A DNA stretch of 64,000 bases from DYHD01 sp037445375. Its GTDB lineage: Bacteria > Nitrospirota > Thermodesulfovibrionia > Thermodesulfovibrionales > Dissulfurispiraceae. Below, one piece after another: positions 33,711 through 42,905 of this stretch (position 1 is the stretch's first letter; every line of letters begins with the position of its first letter). The translations under genes were made by a program, and so were the position numbers. The notes under the pieces were generated by a model. The model saw only the letters and a list, made by a program, of their open reading frames with translations, had not been told where the DNA came from and did no database searches. The DNA is taken from assembly GCA_037445375.1 (NCBI GenBank), contig JBBIKS010000008.1:1-64000 (forward strand), given 5' to 3'.

Positions 33711-35335
33711 TTTATTACCTCGATAATGTTTTGTGTTATTTGCTGCTGTCCAGCCGTATTGACACGGTCAATGAGTCCCTGCACAGAAACCTCCATGAAA
33801 CTCAGGAAGGTATTAGGATAGAACCCTATCCACAGGATCAGCGCTACGAGGGGAAGTAAGGTGAGAAACTCCCTTTCATTCATATCCTCATGATAGTGCG
33901 CATTTGGATTGGTCTCGAGGAAGAATACCCTCTGGTAAAGCCAAAGCATATACCCAGCGCCAATTATGATTCCTGTGCAAGCCAATATACCCATAAGTTT
34001 CCATGCCATAAAGCCGCCCAACAATATTAAAAACTCGCCAATGAAACCATTAGTTCCCGGCAAACCTACGGCGGCAAGTGTAAAAACCATAAAGAAGGCA
34101 GCATATACAGGCATAGCGGTTGCCGCTCCTCCGTAGTTAGCTATTTCCCTTGTATGAGTTCGTTCGTATATGATGCCAACGCTTAAAAACAGTGCGCCGG
34201 TAACAATACCATGATTTATCATCTGTAAGATTCCGCCTTGTATCCCCTGCATGTTAAGAGCGAATATGCCAAGCGTTACAAAACCCATATGGCTAACCGA
34301 GCTATATGCAATAAGCCTCTTAAGATCGCTCTGAGCAAGACATATAACCGCTCCATATATTATTGCGATCACGGACAAAACAATCATAATGGGTGCCATC
34401 GCCTTTGCTGCTTCAGGGAAAAGAGGGATGTTAAAGCGTAGGAACCCATAGGCGCCCATCTTAATCAATATGCCGGCAAGAATAACACTGCCTGCGGTAG
34501 GTGCTTCGGTATGAGCGTCAGGCAGCCATGTATGAACAGGGAACATCGGCACTTTGACTGCAAAGGCTGCAAAGAATGCCCAGAAGAGCAACAATTGTAT
34601 GGTATATGGATATGTGGTGTTCATCATCTGAAGCACATCAAAGCTCTTATTAGTATAGTAATATAATACGATTATTCCAATAAGCATCAGCAGGCTTCCG
34701 ACAAGGGTGAACAGGAAAAACTTAATCGCAGCATATACCCTGTTTGGACCGCCCCAAACACCGATTAGAATATACATGGGTATCAGCATTGCTTCCCAGA
34801 AAATATAAAATAAGAAGAAATCGAGGCTGCAGAAAACGCCTATCATAGAACCCTCTATAAGCAGCAGGGAACCGTAAAATTCCTTAACTTTATCAGTAAT
34901 TGCTGTCCACGAGACTGTAACGCAAAGTATAGACAGTAAAGTTGATAGAAGGACGAATAACACGCTAATACCATCAACGCCAAGCGAATATTTTATACTC
35001 CACGCAGGTATCCAGTCATATGTTTCAGTAAACTGCATCTTGGCGGTAGTTTTGTCAAAGTTCAAATAAAGGGGCAGGCTCAAGATAAATGCAATTAAAC
35101 TTAAGGCAAGTGACGCAGCCCTCGCATACATTTCCTGTTTGCGCGGAATAAAAAATATCATAAACCCGCCGATAATGGGAAGGAATATGACCCAGCTTAA
35201 TACAGAATATTCGATTTGAACAGAGAATATAGCGCCAAGATATACGAAAGCAACGATTGCAGGCACATATAGCAGGGTTCTCGCGATTGTGTTGACAGGT
35301 TGCTGGGCAGCATGACTATCATGTCCTGTTTGCAT
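33707..35335 (-). CDS. nuoM: NADH-quinone oxidoreductase subunit M
   Basis: This is an antiporter-like proton-translocating subunit of 542 residues. The polar start MQTGHDSHAAQQ is followed by about 14 membrane helices. FYIFWEAMLIPMYILIGVWGG carries the key Glu, and KVPMFPVHTWLPDAHTEAPTAGSVILAG and SSVSHMGFVTLG match the NuoM family. AGGAGG stands before the ATG. It is the second of three antiporter-like subunits in the block. Confidence 0.96.
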   Translation of the reverse strand: MQTGHDSHAAQQPVNTIARTLLYVPAIVAFVYLGAIFSVQIEYSVLSWVIFLPIIGGFMIFFIPRKQEMYARAASLALSLIAFILSLPLYLNFDKTTAKMQFTETYDWIPAWSIKYSLGVDGISVLFVLLSTLLSILCVTVSWTAITDKVKEFYGSLLLIEGSMIGVFCSLDFFLFYIFWEAMLIPMYILIGVWGGPNRVYAAIKFFLFTLVGSLLMLIGIIVLYYYTNKSFDVLQMMNTTYPYTIQLLLFWAFFAAFAVKVPMFPVHTWLPDAHTEAPTAGSVILAGILIKMGAYGFLRFNIPLFPEAAKAMAPIMIVLSVIAIIYGAVICLAQSDLKRLIAYSSVSHMGFVTLGIFALNMQGIQGGILQMINHGIVTGALFLSVGIIYERTHTREIANYGGAATAMPVYAAFFMVFTLAAVGLPGTNGFIGEFLILLGGFMAWKLMGILACTGIIIGAGYMLWLYQRVFFLETNPNAHYHEDMNEREFLTLLPLVALILWIGFYPNTFLSFMEVSVQGLIDRVNTAGQQQITQNIIEVIK

Positions 35336-35373
35336 TATTTTTCCTCCTAATCTTCCTTAACTAACTGTTTAAT

Positions 35374-37302
35374 TTATTGCTTAGTAAAAATTAAAACCAA
35401 TGATACGAGAACAAAGAATCCGAAAGCCATACCCATCGCATAGTGCTGTAAGAATCCAGTTTGCAGCTTTCTGAGTCTTTCGCCAAACTCACCTATTAGT
35501 TTGGGGACTCCATTGACTATGCCTTCTATTATTTTGCCATCAGTAACGGTAACGAGTATTCGGCTAGCTACCCACTTGGTCGGTCTGATAATAGCGAAAT
35601 CATATAACTCGTCAACATAATATTTGTTCCAAAGCACGGTATATGCAGATTTAAATGTGCGTCCAATAAACAACGGTATGCCGGGCGCCCAAAGGTACAT
35701 GACGGCAGCAGTAAATATCCCGCCCACAGCGACTGCTATAGATATGGCTATTACCATCCATTCCTCGGCATGTGTGCCGTGCACATGTGGATGCCCTAAA
35801 ACCGGCTCAAAGAAGTGACCAATCATATTAGTACCGCCTAGTAGGGGCGGTATGCCAACCCAACCGGCAGCAATGGCTCCAACAGCCAATATCATCAATG
35901 GCGCTGTCATAGATATCGGGGACTCGTGCAAATGATGCTCTTCCTCATGCGTGCCCCTAAATTTGCCAAAAAATGTCAAAAAAACTATTCTAAAACTATA
36001 AAAAGCTGTCAGTCCCGCAACAATCGTTCCCATGACCCAGACGATCTTACCGACTGTTCCGCCATTATATGCAAGCCACAGTATCTCATCCTTACTGAAA
36101 AAGCCTGCTAAACCAGGGATCCCCGCTATGCTTATCGATGCAATAAAAAATGTCCAAAATGTTAAGGGCATGTACTTTCTAAGCCCGCCCATTTTCTGAA
36201 TATCAAGCTGTCCCCCCATAGCATGCATTACACTGCCGGCTCCCAAGAACAATAACGCCTTAAAGTATGCGTGCGTGAAAAGATGGAATATTCCTGCACC
36301 GTATGCGCCAACTCCGCACGCAAGGAACATATAGCCAAGCTGGCTAACAGTCGAATAAGCTATAATTCTCTTAATATCATTTTGAACGAGTGCAATGGTT
36401 GCTGCAAACAGGCTGGTCAAGGCACCTGTCAATGCTACAACCATCATAGCTGTTTCCGACATACTAAACAAGGGATTGAATCTGGCAACAAGAAATACTC
36501 CAGCGGTAACCATTGTCGCTGCATGAATCAATGCGCTGACAGGCGTGGGACCCTCCATCGCGTCTGCAAGCCATACATGCAAGGGGAGCTGCGCAGACTT
36601 GCCTATAGCACCGCAGAATAGCAGCAGAGCTATAACTGTTACAAGCCCCATCTCTATTCCAAGAACATTAATGGTCTGACCCTGCAATGTATTGATATTT
36701 GCGAAGATCTCTGTGTAGTGCAATGTTTCAAGATATATAAATACCATAAATACGCCGATTCCAAACCCAAAATCACCAAAACGGTTAACGATAAAGGCTT
36801 TTTTACCTGCATCAGCAGCGCTTTTCTTAGTGAAATAATAACCGATGAGAAAATAAGAACATAATCCGACTGCTTCCCAACCAAAATAAAGCTGCAAGAG
36901 ATTGTTCCCAGTTACAAGCATCAGCATCGAAAAAGTAAATAGGTTGAGGTATGAAAAGAACCTATAATATCCTGGATCTCCGTGCATGTATCCTACGGAA
37001 TATATATGAACAAGCAAGCTGACGCTCGTTACGACTATAAGCATAATAGCTGTCAACTGGTCAATCAAAAAGCCTATTGAAACCTTGAAATTCCCTGAAA
37101 TAATCCAACTGTAAACATCATAGTTAATTACCTTTCCTTGAGCGACCTCAACAAAGGTAATTAGCGAAATCACAAAAGACCCAAAAACCGCCAATATCGA
37201 AACCCAATGAGCCTTCTCCTGATAGAACTTACCGAACCAGATGTTTATACAGAACCCTATTAAAGGCAAGAGCGGAATAAATAAATATTTATCTATTATC
37301 AT
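35374..37302 (-). CDS. nuoL: NADH-quinone oxidoreductase subunit L
   Basis: This is the distal antiporter-like subunit with the long lateral helix. Its 642 residues give about 16 membrane helices. YFGWEAVGLCSYFLIGYY (conserved Glu), KSAQLPLHVWLADAMEGPTPVSALIHAATMVTAG and STVSQLGYMFLACG match NuoL. A His/Glu-rich loop (GTHEEEHHLHES) faces one side of the membrane. It overlaps nuoK by 4 bases. Confidence 0.96.
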   Translation of the reverse strand: MIIDKYLFIPLLPLIGFCINIWFGKFYQEKAHWVSILAVFGSFVISLITFVEVAQGKVINYDVYSWIISGNFKVSIGFLIDQLTAIMLIVVTSVSLLVHIYSVGYMHGDPGYYRFFSYLNLFTFSMLMLVTGNNLLQLYFGWEAVGLCSYFLIGYYFTKKSAADAGKKAFIVNRFGDFGFGIGVFMVFIYLETLHYTEIFANINTLQGQTINVLGIEMGLVTVIALLLFCGAIGKSAQLPLHVWLADAMEGPTPVSALIHAATMVTAGVFLVARFNPLFSMSETAMMVVALTGALTSLFAATIALVQNDIKRIIAYSTVSQLGYMFLACGVGAYGAGIFHLFTHAYFKALLFLGAGSVMHAMGGQLDIQKMGGLRKYMPLTFWTFFIASISIAGIPGLAGFFSKDEILWLAYNGGTVGKIVWVMGTIVAGLTAFYSFRIVFLTFFGKFRGTHEEEHHLHESPISMTAPLMILAVGAIAAGWVGIPPLLGGTNMIGHFFEPVLGHPHVHGTHAEEWMVIAISIAVAVGGIFTAAVMYLWAPGIPLFIGRTFKSAYTVLWNKYYVDELYDFAIIRPTKWVASRILVTVTDGKIIEGIVNGVPKLIGEFGERLRKLQTGFLQHYAMGMAFGFFVLVSLVLIFTKQ

Positions 37303-37601
37303 CCCTTCATCTCCGTTATTTTATCAGTATGTACAACTGCTTTATTCCTGAATAGTGAAATAAGAATTGCAAGCCCTATCGCAGCCTCTGCCGCTGCGAC
37401 CGTTATTATAAAAAAAACGAGTATCTGACCTTTAAGATCCTGCAGATAATGGCTAAAAGCTATAAGACTTAAATTCACAGCATTTAGCATAAGCTCGACA
37501 GATATTAACATTATGATTAAATTTCGCCTGATAAGAAAACCAATCACGCCTATAACAAAAATCACTGTACTGAGCGCAATATACCATTCTAACGGTACCA
37601 T
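37299..37601 (-). CDS. nuoK: NADH-quinone oxidoreductase subunit K
   Basis: This small membrane subunit (100 residues, three helices) belongs to the MrpC-like family. Two conserved membrane acids in the proton path are present: Glu36 in LISVELMLNAVN and Glu72 in AAAEAAIGLAI. It lies between nuoJ (8 bases) and nuoL (overlap). Confidence 0.95.
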   Translation of the reverse strand: MVPLEWYIALSTVIFVIGVIGFLIRRNLIIMLISVELMLNAVNLSLIAFSHYLQDLKGQILVFFIITVAAAEAAIGLAILISLFRNKAVVHTDKITEMKG

Positions 37602-37609
37602 CTGACCCC

Positions 37610-38116
37610 CTAAGTCCTCTTTTTTGCGAGCACCATAGCGCCCACAATTGCTATCAATAAAATTATCGATGCTATCTCAAACGGAAGCAGATATTCTGTA
37701 TATAAAACCTTCCCTATTGCTTTAGTATGAGTCTCTTTCTGAATATGTTCTATAGTATATATACCGAGAGGCCCCTGCGTGTACTTTGTGATAGCAAAGA
37801 ACACAAAGAGCAAAAATGAGAGCCCTAAAGCAACTCCAATAGGCCATTCACCGATAAATTTTTCAGAACTAAGTTCTTCCTTAAGATTTAGCATCATTAT
37901 TACAAACAGGAAGAGAACCAATACTGCTCCTGCATACAAGATTATCTGCACAGCAGCGATGAATTCGGCATTCAGGAAAAGATAGATTGCCGCAATATGA
38001 AAAAACAGTACCAGCATCCAGAGGACACTATGAACAGGATTCTTTCTTGTAATAATAAGAACCGATAGAGCAATTGTCGTTATGGCAAAATATACAAAAA
38101 TTATCTGTGGTAACAT
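37610..38116 (-). CDS. nuoJ: NADH-quinone oxidoreductase subunit J
   Basis: This membrane subunit (168 residues, five helices) has the family segment FIAAVQIILYAGAVLVLFLFVIMML. This is the third helix, which carries the pi-bulge important for coupling. It is 2 bases from nuoI. Confidence 0.95.
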   Translation of the reverse strand: MLPQIIFVYFAITTIALSVLIITRKNPVHSVLWMLVLFFHIAAIYLFLNAEFIAAVQIILYAGAVLVLFLFVIMMLNLKEELSSEKFIGEWPIGVALGLSFLLFVFFAITKYTQGPLGIYTIEHIQKETHTKAIGKVLYTEYLLPFEIASIILLIAIVGAMVLAKKRT

Positions 38117-38118
38117 AA

Positions 38119-38733
38119 CTAATCGGTCTCCTTCTTTTCAGTTTTTTCGGGAGAACTTTCGGGTTCAGAGATGACCGGTCGTGTTGGGACAGGACCCTGC
38201 TCTCTTTTGCCCTTTTGCATCTTAGAATGATCGAGTCCGTCAGGACGCCAAAACTTATTGAAATAGGTCTCTTCTTTTTGTTTAGCTGCGAACTCATCCC
38301 AGTTCTCTAAAAGTTTTTCTTTCGTGAAATATAGATCCTGTTTTGAATATGCCGAATACTCATATTCCTCGGTCAGCACAAGGGCGCAAACAGGACAAGT
38401 CTCCACACAGTAACCGCAATAGATACATCTCAGTGCTTCTATATCATATTGGGCAAGATATAATTTTCCATCCTCTGGCCTTTTCTTTTTGGCAATATAG
38501 ATACACTGTGATGGGCATATATTGGCGCACCTCATACATGCAATACACTTTTCCTTTGCAGTTTTTGGGTCTCTAATAAGTGCATGTCTTCCGCGAAACC
38601 CGGCATATACCCGCCTTCTTTGCTTAGGATACTGAATTGTAACTGCACGGCTGCACATCATCTTAAAGGTCAGTGCCATTCCTTTTAGAATTTCGAGAAA
38701 AAATACTTTTTTTACCAATTCTTTGAGAGTCAC
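38119..38733 (-). CDS. nuoI: NADH-quinone oxidoreductase subunit I
   Basis: This ferredoxin-like subunit carries clusters N6a and N6b. Two complete [4Fe-4S] motifs are present: C63, C66, C69, C73 and C103, C106, C109, C113. The C-terminal extension (about 150-204) is charged and Pro/Glu-rich, making the protein 204 residues, longer than the usual 150-180. In a complex without NuoEFG this subunit lies nearest the electron entry side, so the tail could help dock a donor; that is inference. Confidence 0.95.
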   Translation of the reverse strand: MTLKELVKKVFFLEILKGMALTFKMMCSRAVTIQYPKQRRRVYAGFRGRHALIRDPKTAKEKCIACMRCANICPSQCIYIAKKKRPEDGKLYLAQYDIEALRCIYCGYCVETCPVCALVLTEEYEYSAYSKQDLYFTKEKLLENWDEFAAKQKEETYFNKFWRPDGLDHSKMQKGKREQGPVPTRPVISEPESSPEKTEKKETD

Positions 38734-38752
38734 GATTAGTACCCCTCTACTT

Positions 38753-39787
38753 TTAAAATATAAACTTCAAGATAGATGTTATTACAAGATTCGCTAAGGC
38801 AACGGGAATCAATATTTTCCAGCCCAACGACATAAGCTTATCATATCTATACCTGGGGAGAGTTGCTCTAACCCAGTAGAAAAGGAATATATGGAAATAA
38901 ACCTTAAGGATAAACCAAATTATCCCCGGAACCATGGCAAGCGGGGGAATCAACTTGATGAGGATAGGAGGCGCCGTCCAGCCGCCCCAAAAGCATACAA
39001 CTGCCAATGAGGACATGACGATCATTCCAATATACTCACCTAAAAAGAAGAGCGCAAATCTCATACCGCTATACTCAACAAAATAACCAGCCACCAGTTC
39101 ACTCTCTGCTTCTGGCAGATCAAAAGGCGTCCTGTTGGTCTCAGCAAATGCAGCAATCATAAAAACAATATAAGCCACAAACTGCGGAATTAGATACATG
39201 CCGTACCAATACTGCTGTTGAGCTTGAACAATTTCAATGAGGTTCATTGAACCAGCCATAAGCATGATGCTTACAAGGCTAAATGCCATAGCTATTTCAT
39301 AACTTATAATTTGAGCAGTTGACCTAAGCCCGCCAAGGAATGCATATTTCGAGTTAGAAGCCCAGCCCGACATGATCAAGCTGTAACCACCAAGTGATGA
39401 CATTGCGAACAAATAAAGGAGCCCCACATTGATATTCGCTATATAAAAAATATCAAAAAAGGGAATTACAGCGAGCGAACTCAGGGTGGCAAAAACAGCA
39501 ACATAAGGTGCTATCTGAAATACCGTTCTGTCTGCTGCAACAGGTATAATATCTTCCTTAAAAAAGAGTTTTACACCGTCTGCGATAGGCTGCAGCAAGC
39601 CATGAGGACCAACCCTCATAGGGCCAAGCCTAACCTGCATATGCCCTATGACCTTTCTCTCGAAGTAGGTGGCATACGCTACATGCAGCATCGTAATTCC
39701 AATCACTACTGCTATTTTTACAATTATAATGAGCAACTGAAACAGAAAACTTGTTTGTTCTAAGCCAATAACTTCATTTATATTCAT
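38753..39787 (-). CDS. nuoH: NADH-quinone oxidoreductase subunit H
   Basis: This membrane subunit forms much of the quinone chamber. It has 344 residues and eight helices. RKVIGHMQVRLGPMRVGPHGLLQPIADGVKLFFKED and AETNRTPFDLPEAESELVAGY are the diagnostic NuoH motifs, with their acidic residues intact. It follows nuoD directly (8-base gap), so nuoE, F and G are not inserted here. Confidence 0.97.
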   Translation of the reverse strand: MNINEVIGLEQTSFLFQLLIIIVKIAVVIGITMLHVAYATYFERKVIGHMQVRLGPMRVGPHGLLQPIADGVKLFFKEDIIPVAADRTVFQIAPYVAVFATLSSLAVIPFFDIFYIANINVGLLYLFAMSSLGGYSLIMSGWASNSKYAFLGGLRSTAQIISYEIAMAFSLVSIMLMAGSMNLIEIVQAQQQYWYGMYLIPQFVAYIVFMIAAFAETNRTPFDLPEAESELVAGYFVEYSGMRFALFFLGEYIGMIVMSSLAVVCFWGGWTAPPILIKLIPPLAMVPGIIWFILKVYFHIFLFYWVRATLPRYRYDKLMSLGWKILIPVALANLVITSILKFIF

Positions 39788-39795
39788 TATCTACC

Positions 39796-41013
39796 TCACC
39801 TATCGCATTCACCGAGAACTATATCTATGGTTCCGATGTTAGCAATTATATCTGCAACAAGCGAACCTTCGCACATCTTGGGCAGGACAGAGGCATGAAC
39901 ATAAGAAGGCGCCCTTATCCTCATCCTATAGGGTTTACCAGTTCCATCACTTATAAAGTAGAAACCGAGTTCACCTTTTGGAACCTCAGTTGCAACATAA
40001 ACATCTTCAAAGGCTGGTCCTGGTTCTTCAGGTGGCGGTGGCGGAGTCGGAGGTGAGCCGTCAGCAGCCGGTTCAGTTTTTGGCGGAGGGGGTGCAGGCT
40101 TCTTTCTTGGTCCTGTTGCCAAATCATATCCCGGAGCATCAGCAGCGAGAACATAACCGCCGGGCAGCTTTTCAAGGCATTGCCTGATAATCGAATTAGA
40201 CTGCCTGAACTCCTCCATCCTGCATCTATATCTATCATATACATCGCCAGCTTTGCCTACCGGCACTTCAAACTCGACTTTATCATATGCATCGTAAGGT
40301 GCGAATTTTCGTATATCATAAGGCACGCCGGAACCCCTCAATGTTGGTCCTGACAATCCCCAGTTTATGGCTTCTTCAGCGGTTAAGACTCCTATACCTT
40401 TAGTCCTTTGGAGCCAGATCCTATTCTGGTCAATAAGGGTCTCATATTGTAAAATCCGCTTGGGAAATTCCTCTGTAAATTTATAGCAATGATCTAAAAA
40501 CTCCTGATCTACATCAGCCCTGACCCCCCCTATTCTCGGATAGGTAACGGTCAGCCTTGCCCCGCATGCCATTTCATATAATTCAAGTATCCACTCCCTG
40601 TCCCTCATGGAATATAAGAAAACGGTCATAGCGCCTATATCCAGTGCATGGGTTGCGATCCAGACAATATGGTTTGCAATCCTTGTAAGCTCGCCCATAA
40701 TTGTCCTTATATACTTCGCCCTTTCAGGCACCTCTATACCCAACAACTTTTCTACAGCAACGCAAAAACCGATGTTATTTGACATGCTGGATACATAATC
40801 AAGCCTGTCGCTCAGTGGCAATGCCATTGGATAGGTCCTGTTCTCGCCAAGCTTCTCTGTTCCCCTGTGCAGATACCCAACATAAGGTTTGCACTTAACA
40901 ACCGTCTCACCATCCAGTTCTATCACCAGCCTTAATACACCGTGAGTTGCAGGATGCTGAGGCCCCATATTAATTGTCAATGTTTTGGTTTTTAGATCTC
41001 TTATCACTGCCAT
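39796..41013 (-). CDS. nuoD: NADH-quinone oxidoreductase subunit D, with proline-rich segment
   Basis: This 49-kDa type subunit carries the quinone site. INMGPQHPATHGVLRL with the quinone-site His, VGYLHRGTEKLGE, and the GDVYDRYRCRMEEFRQS region are intact. At about 301-333 there is a Pro-rich low-complexity stretch (KKPAPPPPKTEPAADGSPP then TPPPPPEEPGP) where NuoD usually has the helical SMEALIHHFK-type segment. The conserved sequence resumes at VYVATEVPKGELGFYFISDGTGKPYR. The length is 405 residues. nuoC is a separate gene, 0 bases upstream. Either a local loop variation or a real change near the quinone channel is possible. Confidence 0.95.
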   Translation of the reverse strand: MAVIRDLKTKTLTINMGPQHPATHGVLRLVIELDGETVVKCKPYVGYLHRGTEKLGENRTYPMALPLSDRLDYVSSMSNNIGFCVAVEKLLGIEVPERAKYIRTIMGELTRIANHIVWIATHALDIGAMTVFLYSMRDREWILELYEMACGARLTVTYPRIGGVRADVDQEFLDHCYKFTEEFPKRILQYETLIDQNRIWLQRTKGIGVLTAEEAINWGLSGPTLRGSGVPYDIRKFAPYDAYDKVEFEVPVGKAGDVYDRYRCRMEEFRQSNSIIRQCLEKLPGGYVLAADAPGYDLATGPRKKPAPPPPKTEPAADGSPPTPPPPPEEPGPAFEDVYVATEVPKGELGFYFISDGTGKPYRMRIRAPSYVHASVLPKMCEGSLVADIIANIGTIDIVLGECDR

Positions 41014-41550
41014 TTAACGAACCTCATATACTAAGTTCTTTTTGCCTATCTCAATAACTTGCTTGAATGGCTTCCATTCTTTCTCTCCAAGATCGCTCTT
41101 AAGCGGGTAGTCCTTTCTAAGCGGATAACCATCCCAATCCTCCGGCATAAGTATTCTTCTTAAATCGGGGTGCCCAGTAAAAGAAATCCCAAACATATCA
41201 TAGCACTCCCTTTCATGCCAATCGGCGCCAGCCCATATTCCAATAACGCTGTCTATCGAACAGTCATCTTCAGGCACTTCAGCTTTTATACGAATCATTT
41301 TGTTATATTTAATGGATAGCAGATGATAAACAACCTCAAAGCGGATTTCCTTCTTGCCCATATAATCAACACCACAAAGGTCAGCAAGATAGTCAAAATA
41401 TAATTCGGGGGTTTTATGAAGATAACTCATTATTTCCAAAATTCTCTCTTTTTTGACAGTTATTGATATCTGCCCGCGAAACTCAACAACACCTTTTACC
41501 TCAGAACCAAACTTACCCTTAATTAGTTCAGCTATCTCAATAGGTTCCAT
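41014..41550 (-). CDS. nuoC: NADH-quinone oxidoreductase subunit C
   Basis: This is a 30-kDa type peripheral subunit of 178 residues. The family signature WHERECYDMFGISFTGHPDLRRILMPEDWDGYPLRKDYPL is represented by matching segments in the C-terminal third. It is separate from nuoD and abuts it. It starts 3 bases after nuoB. Confidence 0.96.
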   Translation of the reverse strand: MEPIEIAELIKGKFGSEVKGVVEFRGQISITVKKERILEIMSYLHKTPELYFDYLADLCGVDYMGKKEIRFEVVYHLLSIKYNKMIRIKAEVPEDDCSIDSVIGIWAGADWHERECYDMFGISFTGHPDLRRILMPEDWDGYPLRKDYPLKSDLGEKEWKPFKQVIEIGKKNLVYEVR

Positions 41551-41553
41551 TTT

Positions 41554-42075
41554 CTATCTCCATCTGCTCCATTTAAAGGATTCTTTTCTTATTTTCTCTT
41601 GGAGCTTGATAATTCCCTCTAATAAAGCCTCAGGCCTCGGCGGGCAGCCAGGAATATAGATATCTACCGGCATAATGAGATCAACGCCCTGAACGGTTGA
41701 ATAAGTATTATATATGCCCCCAGTGCAAGCGCAGCTACCCATCGCTATAACATACCTCGGCTCGGGCATTTGATCATAAACCGATCTAATAATCGGTGAC
41801 ATTTTCTTTGTAAGTGTCCCGGCAACGATTATTGCATCCGACTGCCTCGGCGAACCTCTAAAAACCACACCAAACCTGTCAAGATCATAGTGAGATGATC
41901 CAGTTGCCATCATTTCTATTGCGCAACACGCCAACCCAAAAGTCATGGGCCAAATTGAAGATAACCTGCCCCAATTAACCAGCTTATCTACAGCGGCTAT
42001 GATGGTATTTCCGCCTGGAATTACCCGTACCCCCTTCTCAACTTCCACTAGTGATGTTATCCCATCTATTATCAT
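41554..42075 (-). CDS. nuoB: NADH-quinone oxidoreductase subunit B
   Basis: This subunit binds the terminal cluster N2, which reduces quinone. All four ligands are visible: the tandem C50-C51 in TFGLACCAIEM, C115 in MGSCACTGG and C144 in YIPGCPPRPEALL. The length is 173 residues. Confidence 0.97.
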   Translation of the reverse strand: MIIDGITSLVEVEKGVRVIPGGNTIIAAVDKLVNWGRLSSIWPMTFGLACCAIEMMATGSSHYDLDRFGVVFRGSPRQSDAIIVAGTLTKKMSPIIRSVYDQMPEPRYVIAMGSCACTGGIYNTYSTVQGVDLIMPVDIYIPGCPPRPEALLEGIIKLQEKIRKESFKWSRWR

Positions 42076-42097
42076 AGGGCCTTATCTAACCTCCTGA

Positions 42098-42478
42098 TTA
42101 CCAATCAAATGCTTTTTTCTGCCATGCATAAGCATAGCCGACAAGCAATATATCTATAAACAGTATCATCGCAATAAGGGCATACAACCCAATATCTTCA
42201 TAAACCAGCGCCCATGGATATAAAAACACGGCTTCAACATCGAATACCACGAAGAGCATCGCAATTATATAGAACTTGACGCTGAACTGCTCTCTCGGAG
42301 CACCTACCTGCGGGTTGCCGCACTCATAAGGAGTAAGTTTTTCCTTATAAGGCCTCCTAAGCCTCGCTAAACCTCCGATGAGAAGTATCCCCAACCCAAA
42401 TGCTATTGAAATCAACATAAGGACAAAAACTGGAAAATATTCTGTGGGTATATAGCTGCCCGGTGTCATTTTTAGCAC
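42098..42478 (-). CDS. nuoA: NADH-quinone oxidoreductase subunit A
   Basis: This small membrane subunit (126 residues, three helices) has the diagnostic PYECGNPQVGAPREQFSVKFYI loop and FLYPWALV. It is the first gene of the 11-gene block. AAGAGGTG precedes the ATG. Confidence 0.96.
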   Translation of the reverse strand: MLKMTPGSYIPTEYFPVFVLMLISIAFGLGILLIGGLARLRRPYKEKLTPYECGNPQVGAPREQFSVKFYIIAMLFVVFDVEAVFLYPWALVYEDIGLYALIAMILFIDILLVGYAYAWQKKAFDW

Positions 42479-42510
42479 CTCTTAATCTTTGATAATCTCA
42501 AAACACCGTG

Positions 42511-42540
42511 ATACTAAGTTATTAGGCAACCATTTATCAA
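42511..42540 (-). promoter_or_regulatory. Possible promoter of the nuo operon
   Basis: On the minus strand TTGATA (42535-42540) and TAGTAT (42511-42516) are 18 bases apart, about 30 bases before the nuoA start. The boxes are only moderately close to consensus. Confidence 0.4.
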
Positions 42541-42905
42541 ATAAAAAAAATTAATTGAGAACAAACAATTTCTAATAACTTTTTTACCTAAAAATTTAGC
42601 GGGGTTGCCAGAGAATAAAGAGTGTGATTTCTCGCTTAGTCTAGGATGTTAACCTTCAATCTATATTTGCGGTGCAATATTTACGAAAAATTTCTGTAAT
42701 CTAAATCTGCTATAATTATTTAAGACCTAAATTGAGCGATTTTGTTGGCAAACCCACGGCAGCAGAGACGGCTGTTCTACTAGATGAATGATTAATGCTG
42801 ATCCGCAGGACAAGCGTCCCGCCTGTCATTAGATAAAATTACCTAAAAGAATCGCTCAATTTAGGTAAAAATCAAAATGCTATAGACTTAAAGTAAGGAG
42901 CATTT
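42541..42905. other. Divergent gap between nuoA and the NAD(P)-binding protein gene
   Basis: The gap holds an inverted-repeat element (42725-42866) and, after it, the ribosome site AAGGAG of the rightward gene. The part 42541-42720 is AT-rich, with nothing clear apart from the possible nuo promoter. Confidence 0.5.
42725..42866. mobile_element. 142-bp element with 17-bp perfect terminal inverted repeats
   Basis: ACCTAAATTGAGCGATT (42725-42741) and its exact inverse AATCGCTCAATTTAGGT (42850-42866) bound a non-coding interior that is more GC-rich than the flanks and contains short internal stems (GGACAAGCGTCC near 42810). The ends differ from the TAGWGTCTG element elsewhere in the window, so this is a second type. 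It could be a MITE or a long RNA hairpin. Confidence 0.65.
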
